Source: an uncultured Clostridia bacterium (GTDB lineage: Bacteria > Bacillota > Clostridia > Oscillospirales > Acutalibacteraceae). From it: a stretch of DNA of 58,289 bases. The number at the start of each line of letters is the position of its first letter. The first letter of the stretch is position 1. Where the stretch lies: positions 1 to 58,289 of the forward strand of contig CAMFBH010000010.1 in NCBI GenBank assembly GCA_945948515.1, in the 5' to 3' direction. Shown here one piece after another: positions 25,201 to 33,207 of the stretch. The position numbers and the translations under genes were made by a program. The notes under the pieces were generated by a model. That model was given only the letters and a program-made list of their open reading frames with translations, was not told the origin of the DNA and did not search any database.

Positions 25201-26809
25201 TAACGCAACATATACAGCAGTTTACACAAGCGAGCTTTGCGTTGCCGATTTCTCACTTCTTGATGCGGCTGTTCAAACTCTTCTCAATTCACTTTCTGAT
25301 AACACATATTCATCAGAATCACTTACCGCTCTTGATGCACAGCTTAAGGCTTTAACCTATTATAATATGGATGCACAAGCAAGAGCACAGGTGCTTTCAG
25401 ATGTACAAGATCAGGTTGATGCAGAAACCGATGCGGTAAAAGCAATGTCTGCAACAACCACTACCATTGATAACTCGGCAGGAACAGAAGCACTTGCAGT
25501 TGCAAATGCGGTTGATCCGGATGCAGTAGTTGGTAAAACAGAGGCAATTGCAGCAATCAATGCCGCAACAGGTAAGGTTGAAGTAACTGTTCTCACCAAG
25601 ACAGTTGTAGGACTTGATCAAGCAACATATGACAGTGCAATTGCAACAGCGCTTGCTTACCTTACTCCCGCTAAATATACCGTAAATGCTCCTGCAGATG
25701 CAGTTATAACTGACACTTCAACAGGTGAAACCATTGAAAACGGTTCTCTTGTTGAATACGGAACAAATATCACAGTTGAAACTGCTGACGGTTCTCAGGT
25801 TGCTTGGTATATGACATATACCTCAAATGTAAACAACATTACTTATGCTGATAAATATCTTTCAACTAATAACGGTGTTGAAATGGTAGTTCGCGGAAAC
25901 ACAAGCTTTACAACAAGCGTACCTTCGGAAACAACCTTTAAGGTTACATTCGTTAATGGTACAACCGGCAAACCTTATCAGTATATGTATGTTGAGGACA
26001 GCGGAGAGATTGAGCTTCCCGCGCATCCTTCAACAGCACATTTCACATTCTCTGAATACCACGACGATGCTTTTGATTCTGACTGGTATGAAGCAGATAT
26101 GTATCAGGTAATTCAGGATACTGTTATTACTGCAAACTTCACTGCCAACGATGTAACAGGCTACACAATCAGCATTCAGGATGACCTTTATGATGTTTCA
26201 ATTTCATCCTACCATGATTTAGACGGTTCAACCAATGAAACTGCCGACGGATACACTCTCGTAGGCGTTCAGTACAACGATGTTGTAAGAATTTCCGATA
26301 TTAATGGTTATGGCATTGTTGGATGGCTTCAGTATAATTCAGTAACTACCGAATATACAGTTCTTTCAACAAGCTCATCATGTGCTTTCCGTGCGTGCGA
26401 AGATGTGGTTCTTTATCCTTGCACTAACGAGAGCGAACTCGAAATGGCTATCAACTATGATCCTGTTGCAAAGGTTGGCGTAAGCGTTGTTAATCAGATG
26501 CATGCAGTTGGTGATGCTCCTAACGGTGGATTATTCATCGGTCAGATAGTTTTCCCTGAGGAAACTGTTAAACTTGTTGAGTACGGTATTCTTGTAGGAA
26601 GAAACGCAACAGAAGAGCTCACTCTTGAGAACTCTGCTTCATCTTCAATCGGTCGTTGTAAAGCAACAAACCGCACCATCGGTAATCAGTTTATGATAAC
26701 TCTTACCGGCGGACTCAGCGGATACACAATTACTTATTGTGCTTATGTTGTTTACGAGGTTGACGGAACAAGATACACATTGTATTCAAATACATGCACA
26801 GTTGCTTAA
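22202..26809 (+). CDS. Very large secreted/surface protein with FIVAR-like and InlB-type repeats
   Basis: The 1535-residue protein has a clear signal peptide: basic KTKKSKKA, a hydrophobic core through residue 30, and likely cleavage near residue 32. After it come alanine/threonine-rich helical segments resembling FIVAR modules (about residues 417-490, 497-570, 570-650, 1017-1090). An InlB B-type/Listeria-Bacteroides repeat lies at about 940-1010 (YTITFISHDGT to ATYTAVYTSE), with a second related one near 1260-1340. A compact beta-rich C-terminal domain spans 1410-1535. I see no LPxTG, SLH or dockerin motif, so the mode of attachment is unknown. GGAGG lies 7 bases before ATG 22202. It is probably an adhesin or substrate-binding surface protein. 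The next gene encodes a 52-residue peptide 15 bases on. Confidence 0.8.
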   Translation: MKTKKSKKALSLMLAFLMAVSSLTVGFVAFGADSADALTNLDSAITAYETAMVNNTKASGLANAYKAYYQALQYMDAAKYGSQDLSKAQTFADKLNSAVTAMAASSPKFPSQTSTVDIGTNDVSNTVTNGMSGVVYYQGMNRAARMGTVYVEQGNSDTQEEVYAGNYVFLYDGSTPNTIPVMIIHGNNVSKKFSATKYNRGLKGIYLGTANTNLSLVNSTWNTDNSAPNVFSLSGGNTTAVSAVRGTFNGFSQWKNNTVTWYGLSNVLKYTGTPTTYLTTIDTRFDFYNHDSKYTGGIAASGYITDGLETGSITTGKSSSTGNGYGYVLNLKAMQDAIDAGIEATRNYKDKTYASALALMEAVDAAAGADYSATDFATNTQTACSTVAGDMQSKASAVTTAVAGLTDNVTTTADSGYGQLREQINATKEIYGDGTNKVGWDETSWTKFTAAYTAAVTAMDNLNPDGNADKYTADAATLATNLKNNRPFKANMADDHVYAEEYADAVNRTQSYYTTSTWAALQTAIDETYPAVYPNGIANGTEITEANQSVMDGYAQTLATAIAGLRLDTTRLEELIVTAKAIDQTQILDANALVKAISQADQFVKDAENGIISGKNGEILYDEALQKLQAAIDYANTPYTMYTNGTVEDTYVRSNTAQEISWNNGFNKSSVIAPSGKVVIKTQGAVLNNISIGETAFSMWSKAYNFDQSLFTTGINGISQKSVTVDSITYSLNWTGTSCNYDTVTFAGSVPGGSTIDPSDLNAILFSGTVCDAYGNAGNYPRVMLGHDSTNYATGTLTGDVLVNIPAASIAAGGAGYKDYTLSATFYAHEASKRKEGAITYGEVNNDTFTYTPSFTLVDISTLCTLQNNAQKLIDNELNTDGLYYTIESMARLQEAMTGSKLITNSGAFNGYESAAAYVAAAKEAYSNLQAAISGMQRQTYTITFISHDGTTTKSDYKTGDTVVIPNVTQTYEEVSSVDGKKYLYTFQGWDKEVVTIVNDNATYTAVYTSELCVADFSLLDAAVQTLLNSLSDNTYSSESLTALDAQLKALTYYNMDAQARAQVLSDVQDQVDAETDAVKAMSATTTTIDNSAGTEALAVANAVDPDAVVGKTEAIAAINAATGKVEVTVLTKTVVGLDQATYDSAIATALAYLTPAKYTVNAPADAVITDTSTGETIENGSLVEYGTNITVETADGSQVAWYMTYTSNVNNITYADKYLSTNNGVEMVVRGNTSFTTSVPSETTFKVTFVNGTTGKPYQYMYVEDSGEIELPAHPSTAHFTFSEYHDDAFDSDWYEADMYQVIQDTVITANFTANDVTGYTISIQDDLYDVSISSYHDLDGSTNETADGYTLVGVQYNDVVRISDINGYGIVGWLQYNSVTTEYTVLSTSSSCAFRACEDVVLYPCTNESELEMAINYDPVAKVGVSVVNQMHAVGDAPNGGLFIGQIVFPEETVKLVEYGILVGRNATEELTLENSASSSIGRCKATNRTIGNQFMITLTGGLSGYTITYCAYVVYEVDGTRYTLYSNTCTVA

Positions 26810-26824
26810 AGGAGGTATGAATTA

Positions 26825-26983
26825 ATGAAATTGTCTTACGAAAAACCCGAAGTTGAAATTCATAACTATTCATTGCCTTTAAACAGTGTTATTCTTATGA
26901 CAAGCGACCCTACCGACAGTACAGGCGGTAATGATCACGACCTTAATGAAGGAGATAATTACGGCGAGGATATTTTCGGATAA
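26825..26983 (+). CDS. Small acidic peptide (52 residues) co-transcribed with the surface protein
   Basis: The frame ATG 26825 to TAA 26981-26983 has a perfect AAAGGAGGT ribosome site 7 bases upstream and a strong terminator directly after. The product starts MKLSYEKPEVEIHNYSL and ends in a Gly/Asp/Asn-rich acidic tail (GGNDHDLNEGDNYGEDIFG). It has no signal peptide or transmembrane helix. The YEKPE-V-E start followed by a VILMTS-type stretch and an acidic tail resembles short clostridial proteins that I believe are widespread but uncharacterised. A secreted peptide, RiPP-like precursor or chaperone of the large protein are all possible. No modifying enzyme is adjacent, and I assign no function. 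Confidence 0.75.
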   Translation: MKLSYEKPEVEIHNYSLPLNSVILMTSDPTDSTGGNDHDLNEGDNYGEDIFG

Positions 26984-26990
26984 TTAAGTA

Positions 26991-27028
26991 AAAAAATCCG
27001 CAGGTGGTTAACACCTGCGGATTTTTTT
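26991..27028. terminator. Intrinsic terminator after the surface-protein/peptide unit
   Basis: A perfect 16-bp stem (26991-27006 with 27012-27027) has a 5-base loop, and T's continue to 27028. It lies 8 bases after the peptide stop codon. Confidence 0.92.
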
Positions 27029-27038
27029 CTTTATTTCG

Positions 27039-27067
27039 TTGACTTATTTTAAGTTATATATTATTAT
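27039..27067 (+). promoter_or_regulatory. Sigma-A-type promoter for the aromatic amino-acid operon
   Basis: -35 TTGACT (27039-27044), a 17-base spacer and -10 TATTAT (27062-27067), about 45 bases before the tyrA start. No attenuator or T-box is seen in the short leader. Confidence 0.6.
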
Positions 27068-27115
27068 TAATATAACTATGTAAATCAGTTTTTGAGTTTT
27101 GCACGGAGAGTAGAT

Positions 27116-27940
27116 ATGAAGATTTTGATAGCAGGACTTGGATTAATCGGGGCAAGCCTTGCAAAAACAATTAAAAAAAATACAAACCACACAGTTCTTG
27201 GTTATAACCGAACAAATTCCGTTGCTCTTAAAGCACTTGATGACGGCGTAATTGATGAAACCGGAGAGCTTTGCGAATTAATTCCAAAGGCCGATATTAC
27301 TATCGTTAATTTTTACCCTGAAGCAATAGTGCCTTTTATTTTAGAAAATAAGGCTCTTTTTAAGAAGGGAAGCATTGTTACCGACTCGTGCGGAATAAAG
27401 GGAAAAATATGCTCTGAAATGGCTCAGCATGACCTTGATTTTACCTTTATCGGCGGTCATCCCATGGCAGGTAGGGAGGTTTCCGGTTATGATAACAGTC
27501 TTGATAATCTTTTTGAAAAGGCAAGCTTCATTTTTACTCCTGTAAATGCGCCGGAGGATAAGGTTCAGTGCCTTTGCTCACTTGCCGAAGAAATGAAATT
27601 TGCAAGAAGCGTTGTTACAACACCGGAACATCACGATGAAATGATTGCCTTTACTTCGCAGATTGCACATGTTGTTGCATGCTCGTATATTCTGTCCCCG
27701 AGAGCGCGTGACCATTTCGGATACAGCGCAGGAAGCTACCGTGATTTGAGCCGTGTTGCAAGAATCAATGCACCTATGTGGAGCGAGCTTTTCGTTGATA
27801 ATAGGGATATGCTTCTTCGCGAAATTGAAGCATTAAAATCAAATCTTGATTTGTTTGAAAAATATATTTCGGAAGAAAATAATGAAGAATTATGCAATTT
27901 ACTTTCAAAAGGAAATAAAATTAAAGAGGAAATCGGCTGA
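27116..27940 (+). CDS. tyrA: Prephenate dehydrogenase
   Basis: The 274-residue NAD(P)-dependent enzyme converts prephenate to 4-hydroxyphenylpyruvate in tyrosine synthesis. The Rossmann motif ILIAGLGLIGASLA is at residues 3-16. GGHPMAGREVSGYDNS (about residues 113-128) is the conserved catalytic-histidine region. The length indicates a single-domain form without chorismate mutase or ACT domain, so feedback control must lie elsewhere (PheA here carries an ACT domain). The start is ATG 27116 with GGAGAG upstream; the TTG at 27092 has no ribosome site. Its stop overlaps the aroB start by one base. Confidence 0.93.
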   Translation: MKILIAGLGLIGASLAKTIKKNTNHTVLGYNRTNSVALKALDDGVIDETGELCELIPKADITIVNFYPEAIVPFILENKALFKKGSIVTDSCGIKGKICSEMAQHDLDFTFIGGHPMAGREVSGYDNSLDNLFEKASFIFTPVNAPEDKVQCLCSLAEEMKFARSVVTTPEHHDEMIAFTSQIAHVVACSYILSPRARDHFGYSAGSYRDLSRVARINAPMWSELFVDNRDMLLREIEALKSNLDLFEKYISEENNEELCNLLSKGNKIKEEIG

Positions 27941-28995
27941 TGAAAAAGCTATTTGTGAATGTTAATAGAGGATATGAAATTATTATCAGCCGCGAGATTA
28001 TTAATAACTGCGGTGAATATATAAAAAAAGTTAGCAATGCACGCAGGGTTTGCGTTATAACGGACAGTAATGTTGAAAAGCTTTATCTCGCCGATGTTAC
28101 TGCCTCTCTTGAAAAAGAGGGTTTTGAGTGCTCCTCCTTTGTTTTTGAAGCCGGAGAAAAAAGCAAGCGTCCCGAAGCAATAATTGAAATAGCTGATTTT
28201 ATGGCTGAAAAGGGGCTTAACAGAAAGGACCTTGTTGTTGCTCTCGGAGGAGGAGTAACCGGAGATATGGCAGGCTTTGCCGCCGCTTCTTATCTCAGAG
28301 GTATTGATTTTGTTCAGATACCCACAACTCTCCTCTCTCAGGTTGACAGCTCTGTAGGCGGTAAAACCGGTGTTGATTTAAAGGCAGGAAAAAATCTCTT
28401 TGGCGCTTTTCACCAGCCTATTCTTGTTCTTATTGACCCAAATGTGCTTGAAACTCTCTCAGAGCATTATTTCAGCGATGGTATGGCAGAGGTTATTAAG
28501 TACGGCTGTATTAAAAGCAGAAGCTTTTTTGAAAGGCTTGAAAAGGAAAACGCAAAGGATTTTATTGAAGAGCTTATTTTTAAATGCGTAGATATTAAAA
28601 GGCGTGTTGTTGAAAACGATGAAAAGGAGCATGGTGAAAGGGCGCTTCTTAATTTCGGTCATACCGTAGGTCATGCAATAGAAAAGCTTTGGAATTTTGA
28701 AGGCATTTCCCATGGCGAAGCGGTTGGAATCGGAATGGTTCAAATTGCAAGAGCCGGCGAAAAGAACGGAATAACAGAGCCGGGAACAGCCGATAGAATT
28801 GTTAGCGTTTTAAAAAAGTATTCTCTTAAAACAGAGCTTGAAAACAGCATGGAAGATATTATCGGCGCGATGTCCGCTGATAAAAAAAGAATTTCAAGCG
28901 GAATAAATTTTGTTGTTCTCTCTGAAATCGGAAAAAGCTATGTTCTTCCCGTTGAAAACGAAAAAATCCCAGAATTGTTCGGTGTAAATTTATGA
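27940..28995 (+). CDS. aroB: 3-Dehydroquinate synthase
   Basis: The 351-residue NAD- and metal-dependent shikimate pathway enzyme converts DAHP to 3-dehydroquinate. LVVALGGGVTGDMAGFAAAS, then RGIDFVQIPTTLLSQVDSSV and GGKTGVD, are its core signatures. ALLNFGHTVGHAIEK carries metal-binding histidines. Full length. The ATG shares its A with the tyrA stop, and the gene's own stop overlaps the aroA start (ATGA), so translation is coupled through three genes. Confidence 0.97.
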   Translation: MKKLFVNVNRGYEIIISREIINNCGEYIKKVSNARRVCVITDSNVEKLYLADVTASLEKEGFECSSFVFEAGEKSKRPEAIIEIADFMAEKGLNRKDLVVALGGGVTGDMAGFAAASYLRGIDFVQIPTTLLSQVDSSVGGKTGVDLKAGKNLFGAFHQPILVLIDPNVLETLSEHYFSDGMAEVIKYGCIKSRSFFERLEKENAKDFIEELIFKCVDIKRRVVENDEKEHGERALLNFGHTVGHAIEKLWNFEGISHGEAVGIGMVQIARAGEKNGITEPGTADRIVSVLKKYSLKTELENSMEDIIGAMSADKKRISSGINFVVLSEIGKSYVLPVENEKIPELFGVNL

Positions 28996-30206
28996 GTGTT
29001 GTAAAGCTGCAAAATTCTACCTTGAGCGGAACAGTCTCACTTCCGCCTTCTAAATCTGTTGCTCACAGAGCGTTAATCTGCTCTTATCTTGCCGGTGGCG
29101 GAACGGTTTCTCCTATTATTGATTCAAAAGATATGGAGGCAACAATAGGAGTTATTAATTCTTTAAAAAATGGCGAAAGCGTTTTAAATTGTATTGAAAG
29201 CGGTTCGGCAGTAAGGTTTTTAATTCCGGTTGTTGCTTCTCTCGGCAAGAGCGCAACCTTTATCGGAGAGGGAAGTCTTGTTCCCAGAACACTTAAGGAA
29301 TATATTGAGCTGTTGCCCAAGCACGGTGTTGAGGTTGAAAGCGCAGGCGGAGTTCCGTTTTCTGTTTCGGGAAAATTAAAAAACGGTAATTTTGAAATTG
29401 CAGGTGATGTCAGCAGTCAGTATGTAACGGGATTGCTTCTCGCCCTTGCAAATCTTGAGGGCGACAGCGCTCTCGTTTTAACAACACCGCTCCAGTCAAA
29501 GCCCTATGTTGATATAACAATAGGTGTAATGAAGGATTACGGCGTTGAAGTTAAAGAAACTGATTTTGGATATTTAATTAAGGGCTCTCAAAAGTTTAAT
29601 GTTATAGATTATACCGTGGAAGGCGATTGGTCTCACGCGGCGTTTTTCCTTGCGGCAGGAGCAATAGGCGGAAATGTTACTTTGTCGGGATTAAAAGCCG
29701 ACAGCGCGCAGGGCGATAAAAAAATAATTGATATTTTAAAGCAGTTCGGCGCAGAGGTTACAGTTGAAAACAATTTGGTTAAATGCAGAAAATCAAAGCT
29801 AAGCGGTGTTGAAATAGACGCGTCCGATATTCCTGATATGGTTCCTTCGCTTGCGGTTATCGGCGCTTTTGCAAGCGGTAAAACAGTGATTAAAGGCGCT
29901 CAAAGACTTCGACTGAAAGAGTCGGACAGAATTGAGAGCGTTATTTATAATCTCAGAGCAATGGGCGTTGAGGTTGAAGAAACCGACGACGGAATGATTA
30001 TAACAGGCTGTGCCGAAACTATTCACGGAGCGAAAATGAAGGGCTTTAACGATCATAGAATCGTTATGGCGTTTTCCGTAGCCGCTCTGTTTGCAAAGGG
30101 CGAGTCGGAGATAGATGATGCTGAAAGTATAAATAAATCCTATCCCTCTTTCTTTGAGGATTATAACAGGCTTGGAGGAAAAGCAAATGTCATCGGTTGC
30201 CGGTAA
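28992..30206 (+). CDS. aroA: 3-Phosphoshikimate 1-carboxyvinyltransferase (EPSP synthase)
   Basis: The 404-residue enzyme joins PEP to shikimate-3-phosphate. It shows the N-terminal PSKSVAHRALICSYLAGG motif, the SGSAVRFLIPV segment, SKPYVDITIGVM, and the RLRLKESDRIESV motif of the PEP site. It is somewhat shorter than the 425-430 residues common in the family but has all landmarks. It starts at ATG 28992, overlapping the aroB stop by 4 bases, and overlaps aroC by 20 bases. Confidence 0.96.
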   Translation: MSVVKLQNSTLSGTVSLPPSKSVAHRALICSYLAGGGTVSPIIDSKDMEATIGVINSLKNGESVLNCIESGSAVRFLIPVVASLGKSATFIGEGSLVPRTLKEYIELLPKHGVEVESAGGVPFSVSGKLKNGNFEIAGDVSSQYVTGLLLALANLEGDSALVLTTPLQSKPYVDITIGVMKDYGVEVKETDFGYLIKGSQKFNVIDYTVEGDWSHAAFFLAAGAIGGNVTLSGLKADSAQGDKKIIDILKQFGAEVTVENNLVKCRKSKLSGVEIDASDIPDMVPSLAVIGAFASGKTVIKGAQRLRLKESDRIESVIYNLRAMGVEVEETDDGMIITGCAETIHGAKMKGFNDHRIVMAFSVAALFAKGESEIDDAESINKSYPSFFEDYNRLGGKANVIGCR

Positions 30207-31260
30207 CAAAATTAAAGTGTCGGTGTTCGGGGAAAGTCACGGCGAAGCAATCGGCTGTGTAATAGACGGACTTCCGGCAGGTATTAAATTAAATATGGAG
30301 GACATTTATCTTCAAATGTCGCGCCGTGCACCCGGAAAGGATAAAACGGCTACTCCCCGACTTGAAAAGGATGCTCCGAAAATTATTTCAGGAGTTTTGA
30401 ACGATACAACAACGGGCGCACCTCTTGCGGCGATTATTGAAAACACAAACACAAAAAGTGCAGATTATTCAAATGTTTTAAAGGTTCCGCGCCCCTCACA
30501 CAGCGATTATCCTGCATATGTTAAATACGGCGGGTTTAACGATATACGCGGCGGAGGTCATTTCAGCGGCAGACTCACAGCACCGCTTGTTTTTGCAGGT
30601 GCTGTTGCAAGGCAGTATCTTGCACAAAAAGGAATTATAATCGGCGCACATATTAAAAGAATAGGCTCTGTTGAGGATTTGGCTTTTGATAAGAACAGTA
30701 TTTCTCCCGAGCTTCTCAGCAGTCTTTCGGAAAAGACCTTTTCCGTTATCGACTCTTCATCAGAGGAAAAAATGAGAAGTGAGATTGAACGCTTCAGAAT
30801 GGAAAGAAATTCCGTAGGCGGAGAAATAGAGTGTGCCGCAGTGGGAATTCCTGCGGGCGTAGGCGGTAATATGTTTGATACCGTTGAGGGTACTCTTGCT
30901 CAAATTCTGTTTGGGATTCCTGCCGTTAAGGGAGTTCAGTTTGGGCTCGGATTTGATTTTTGCTCTTCAAATGCTAAAGATGTTAACGACGGCTATGAGA
31001 TTAAGGATGGCAGAGTTTCTCTTTTATCAAATAATAACGGTGGAGTGGCAGGAGGAATAACAACTGGCGCACCACTCGTTTTCAGCGTTGCGATTAAGCC
31101 TACTCCGTCAATTTCGCTTCCGCAGAGAAGCGTTAATCTTGAAACAATGCAGAATGAAGAACTTGTTATTAACGGAAGGCACGACCCCTGCATTGTTCCT
31201 CGTGCGGTAAGCGTTGTTGAAGCCGTTTGCGCGATTGCGCTTCTTGATTTAACTCTGTAA
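30187..31260 (+). CDS. aroC: Chorismate synthase
   Basis: The 357-residue FMN-dependent enzyme converts EPSP to chorismate. FGESHGEAIGCVIDGLPAG lies near the N-terminus, FNDIRGGGHFSGR in the middle, and GRHDPCIVPRAVSVVEA near the C-terminus, all family signatures. I start it at ATG 30187, with GGAGG 7-8 bases upstream within the end of aroA; an earlier in-frame start at 30154 would add a non-family extension. It runs 20 bases inside aroA. Confidence 0.96.
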   Translation: MSSVAGNKIKVSVFGESHGEAIGCVIDGLPAGIKLNMEDIYLQMSRRAPGKDKTATPRLEKDAPKIISGVLNDTTTGAPLAAIIENTNTKSADYSNVLKVPRPSHSDYPAYVKYGGFNDIRGGGHFSGRLTAPLVFAGAVARQYLAQKGIIIGAHIKRIGSVEDLAFDKNSISPELLSSLSEKTFSVIDSSSEEKMRSEIERFRMERNSVGGEIECAAVGIPAGVGGNMFDTVEGTLAQILFGIPAVKGVQFGLGFDFCSSNAKDVNDGYEIKDGRVSLLSNNNGGVAGGITTGAPLVFSVAIKPTPSISLPQRSVNLETMQNEELVINGRHDPCIVPRAVSVVEAVCAIALLDLTL

Positions 31261-31272
31261 AGGATTGCAAAA

Positions 31273-32412
31273 ATGGATTTACTTGAACTCAGAAAAGAAA
31301 TAGATAAAATAGACGATAAAATAATTCCGCTTCTTTTGCAAAGAATGGACATTTCCAAAAAGGTTGCCGAATATAAAGTAGAGCGGGGAATTCCCGTTCT
31401 CAACGAACAGCGTGAAAAAGAAATACTTGAGGATGTTGCAAAAAAATGCGGCGAGCAAGGGGATACGGTTAAAACTGTTTTCTCAGCAACAATGGATGCA
31501 TCAAGAGCCTTACAGCATAAGATAATCGGCGGAGGCAAGGAACTCAGGGAAAGTATAAATAAGGCGCTCGAGGAAAAGCTCGAGCTTTCGCAAATAAGTG
31601 AAAGTATTGCATGTGCAGGAGTTGAGGGAGCGTATGCCTCAATGGCAGCATCAGAGATTTTTCCGAATGCCGAAATAAAGTATTATAAGCAATTTGAAGA
31701 TGTTTTTAAAGCAGTTAATGACGGGAGTGTTTCAATGGGAGTTATCCCTGTTGAGAACTCAACAGCGGGCTCTGTTCATGAGGTTTACGACTGCATTGTG
31801 AAGTACAGATTTTATGTTGTAGGTGCCTGTGATTTAAAGGTTGAGCACTGCCTTTGCACTAAAAAGGATACCGATTCCGGCGAAATAAAAACGGTTTACA
31901 GTCACCCTCAGGGCTTGAGCCAGTGTGATATATTTCTAAAAGAAAAAGGATATATCGGAACGAATTATTCAAATACTGCGGCGGCTGCAAAATATGTTTC
32001 AGAGAGCAGCGACAACAGTATTGCCGCTATTTGCTCGGTTGAAGCGGCTAAGAAATACGGCTTGAAAATTGTTGAGCGTAACATACAAAATATTAAGCTT
32101 AATAAAACCCGTTTTCTTGTAATAAGCAAAAAGCTTGTTATTGAGAAAAATGCCGATAAGATTTCGCTTATTTTCAGCCTTCCTCACACAACGGGTTCGC
32201 TTTACAGAGTGCTCGGAAGGTTTTCAATGGCAGGCTTGAATTTAACAAAAATAGAAAGCCGTCCTCTTGAAAGCAGTGATTTCAGCTATTATTTCTACAT
32301 AGATTTAATGGGTTCCGTGCAGGACGAAAAAACACTTGATTTGCTTTGCGCCTTGTCAAGTGAGCTTCCTGAGTTTTCGTTTCTCGGAAACTTCAGAGAA
32401 ATTATGCGTTAA
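31273..32412 (+). CDS. pheA: Bifunctional chorismate mutase/prephenate dehydratase (P-protein)
   Basis: The 379-residue fusion makes phenylpyruvate from chorismate. Residues 1-85 form an AroQ-type chorismate mutase (LLELRKEIDKIDDKI, VAEYKVERGIPVLN). Residues about 110-285 are the prephenate dehydratase domain, with GVEGAYASMAASEIF, VIPVENSTAGSVHEVYD and NKTRFLVI (the TRF motif). Residues about 295-379 are an ACT domain with TGSLYRVLGRFSMAGLNLTK and ESRP, the phenylalanine-binding motif. Feedback inhibition by phenylalanine is therefore expected. It follows aroC after 12 bases. Confidence 0.96.
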   Translation: MDLLELRKEIDKIDDKIIPLLLQRMDISKKVAEYKVERGIPVLNEQREKEILEDVAKKCGEQGDTVKTVFSATMDASRALQHKIIGGGKELRESINKALEEKLELSQISESIACAGVEGAYASMAASEIFPNAEIKYYKQFEDVFKAVNDGSVSMGVIPVENSTAGSVHEVYDCIVKYRFYVVGACDLKVEHCLCTKKDTDSGEIKTVYSHPQGLSQCDIFLKEKGYIGTNYSNTAAAAKYVSESSDNSIAAICSVEAAKKYGLKIVERNIQNIKLNKTRFLVISKKLVIEKNADKISLIFSLPHTTGSLYRVLGRFSMAGLNLTKIESRPLESSDFSYYFYIDLMGSVQDEKTLDLLCALSSELPEFSFLGNFREIMR

Positions 32413-32424
32413 TGGGGTGTTTGT

Positions 32425-33195
32425 TTGAATAAAAGCAAAAAACACAGAACGAATTTGATAACAAATATCATTTTGCTTGTCAGTTTTATTTTATTCGTTT
32501 TTCTATTAATGTGTTTAATGAATCTCGACAGTTTGAGAGACAGATTTGATGCAGTAATTAATTACCTTTCAAATCTTGAACAGGCAATAGCAGGTTTGGA
32601 TTCACATTTAGAAATAGCATTTTGTATTCTTGCTCTTTTTATTGCAAAAACTCAGCTTCCGATTCCAATGAGCTTTCTGTGTATTATAAGCGGAACGGTT
32701 TTTCCGCTCGGCAGAGCTCTTGTTATGAATATTGCTTTTTCTGCACTTTTCTTCATAGTGAAATATTATGAAGGAATGTTCATCGGCGGCGGATGGGCGC
32801 GAATGATTATAAATATAAGACAAATCAGTTTTGTCAGAAAATGGATTGAGTTTAAAGGCTCAGGTAATCCTTATATACTTTTTGTTACAAGGCTTATACC
32901 GAGCATACCTTTAGGCATGGTTTCAAAGCTTTACGGCTCAATGCACTATGATTTTCTTTATTATGTATTGCTGAGCCTTGTCGGTCTCTTTCCAAGAATC
33001 TATGTTTACACAAGCATTGGAACGGAGCTTTTTAATCCGTTCTCAGTTAAGTTTATTGTTTTGCTTATGGTAATTGTTGCGTTTTCATCAATATCCAGTA
33101 TGGCATTCAATATATATTACGGCAAAAAATCAAAGCAAATGACCCAAACATTGCTTATTTATTCACCAAAAGAAAAATATAAAATTGTTTTGTAG
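32425..33195 (+). CDS. VTT/DedA-like (TVP38/TMEM64) membrane protein
   Basis: The 256-residue polytopic protein has about five to six hydrophobic segments. The core FVTRLIPSIPLGMVSKLYGS, followed by LVGLFPRIYVYTSIG, fits the VTT (formerly SNARE-associated) domain of DedA and TMEM64 families. Proteins of this fold act in lipid scrambling or undecaprenyl/envelope homeostasis; this member's role is unknown. It begins at TTG 32425 with GGGGTG nearby, 12 bases after pheA, and precedes the galactokinase gene by 12 bases. Its place in an aromatic amino-acid operon is not explained by function. Confidence 0.75.
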   Translation: MNKSKKHRTNLITNIILLVSFILFVFLLMCLMNLDSLRDRFDAVINYLSNLEQAIAGLDSHLEIAFCILALFIAKTQLPIPMSFLCIISGTVFPLGRALVMNIAFSALFFIVKYYEGMFIGGGWARMIINIRQISFVRKWIEFKGSGNPYILFVTRLIPSIPLGMVSKLYGSMHYDFLYYVLLSLVGLFPRIYVYTSIGTELFNPFSVKFIVLLMVIVAFSSISSMAFNIYYGKKSKQMTQTLLIYSPKEKYKIVL

Positions 33196-33207
33196 AGAGG
33201 AAAAATT

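Noticed and set aside
30993-31538. 181-codon open frame antisense to the aroC/pheA junction
   Set aside because: It spans two solid sense genes and has no independent signals.
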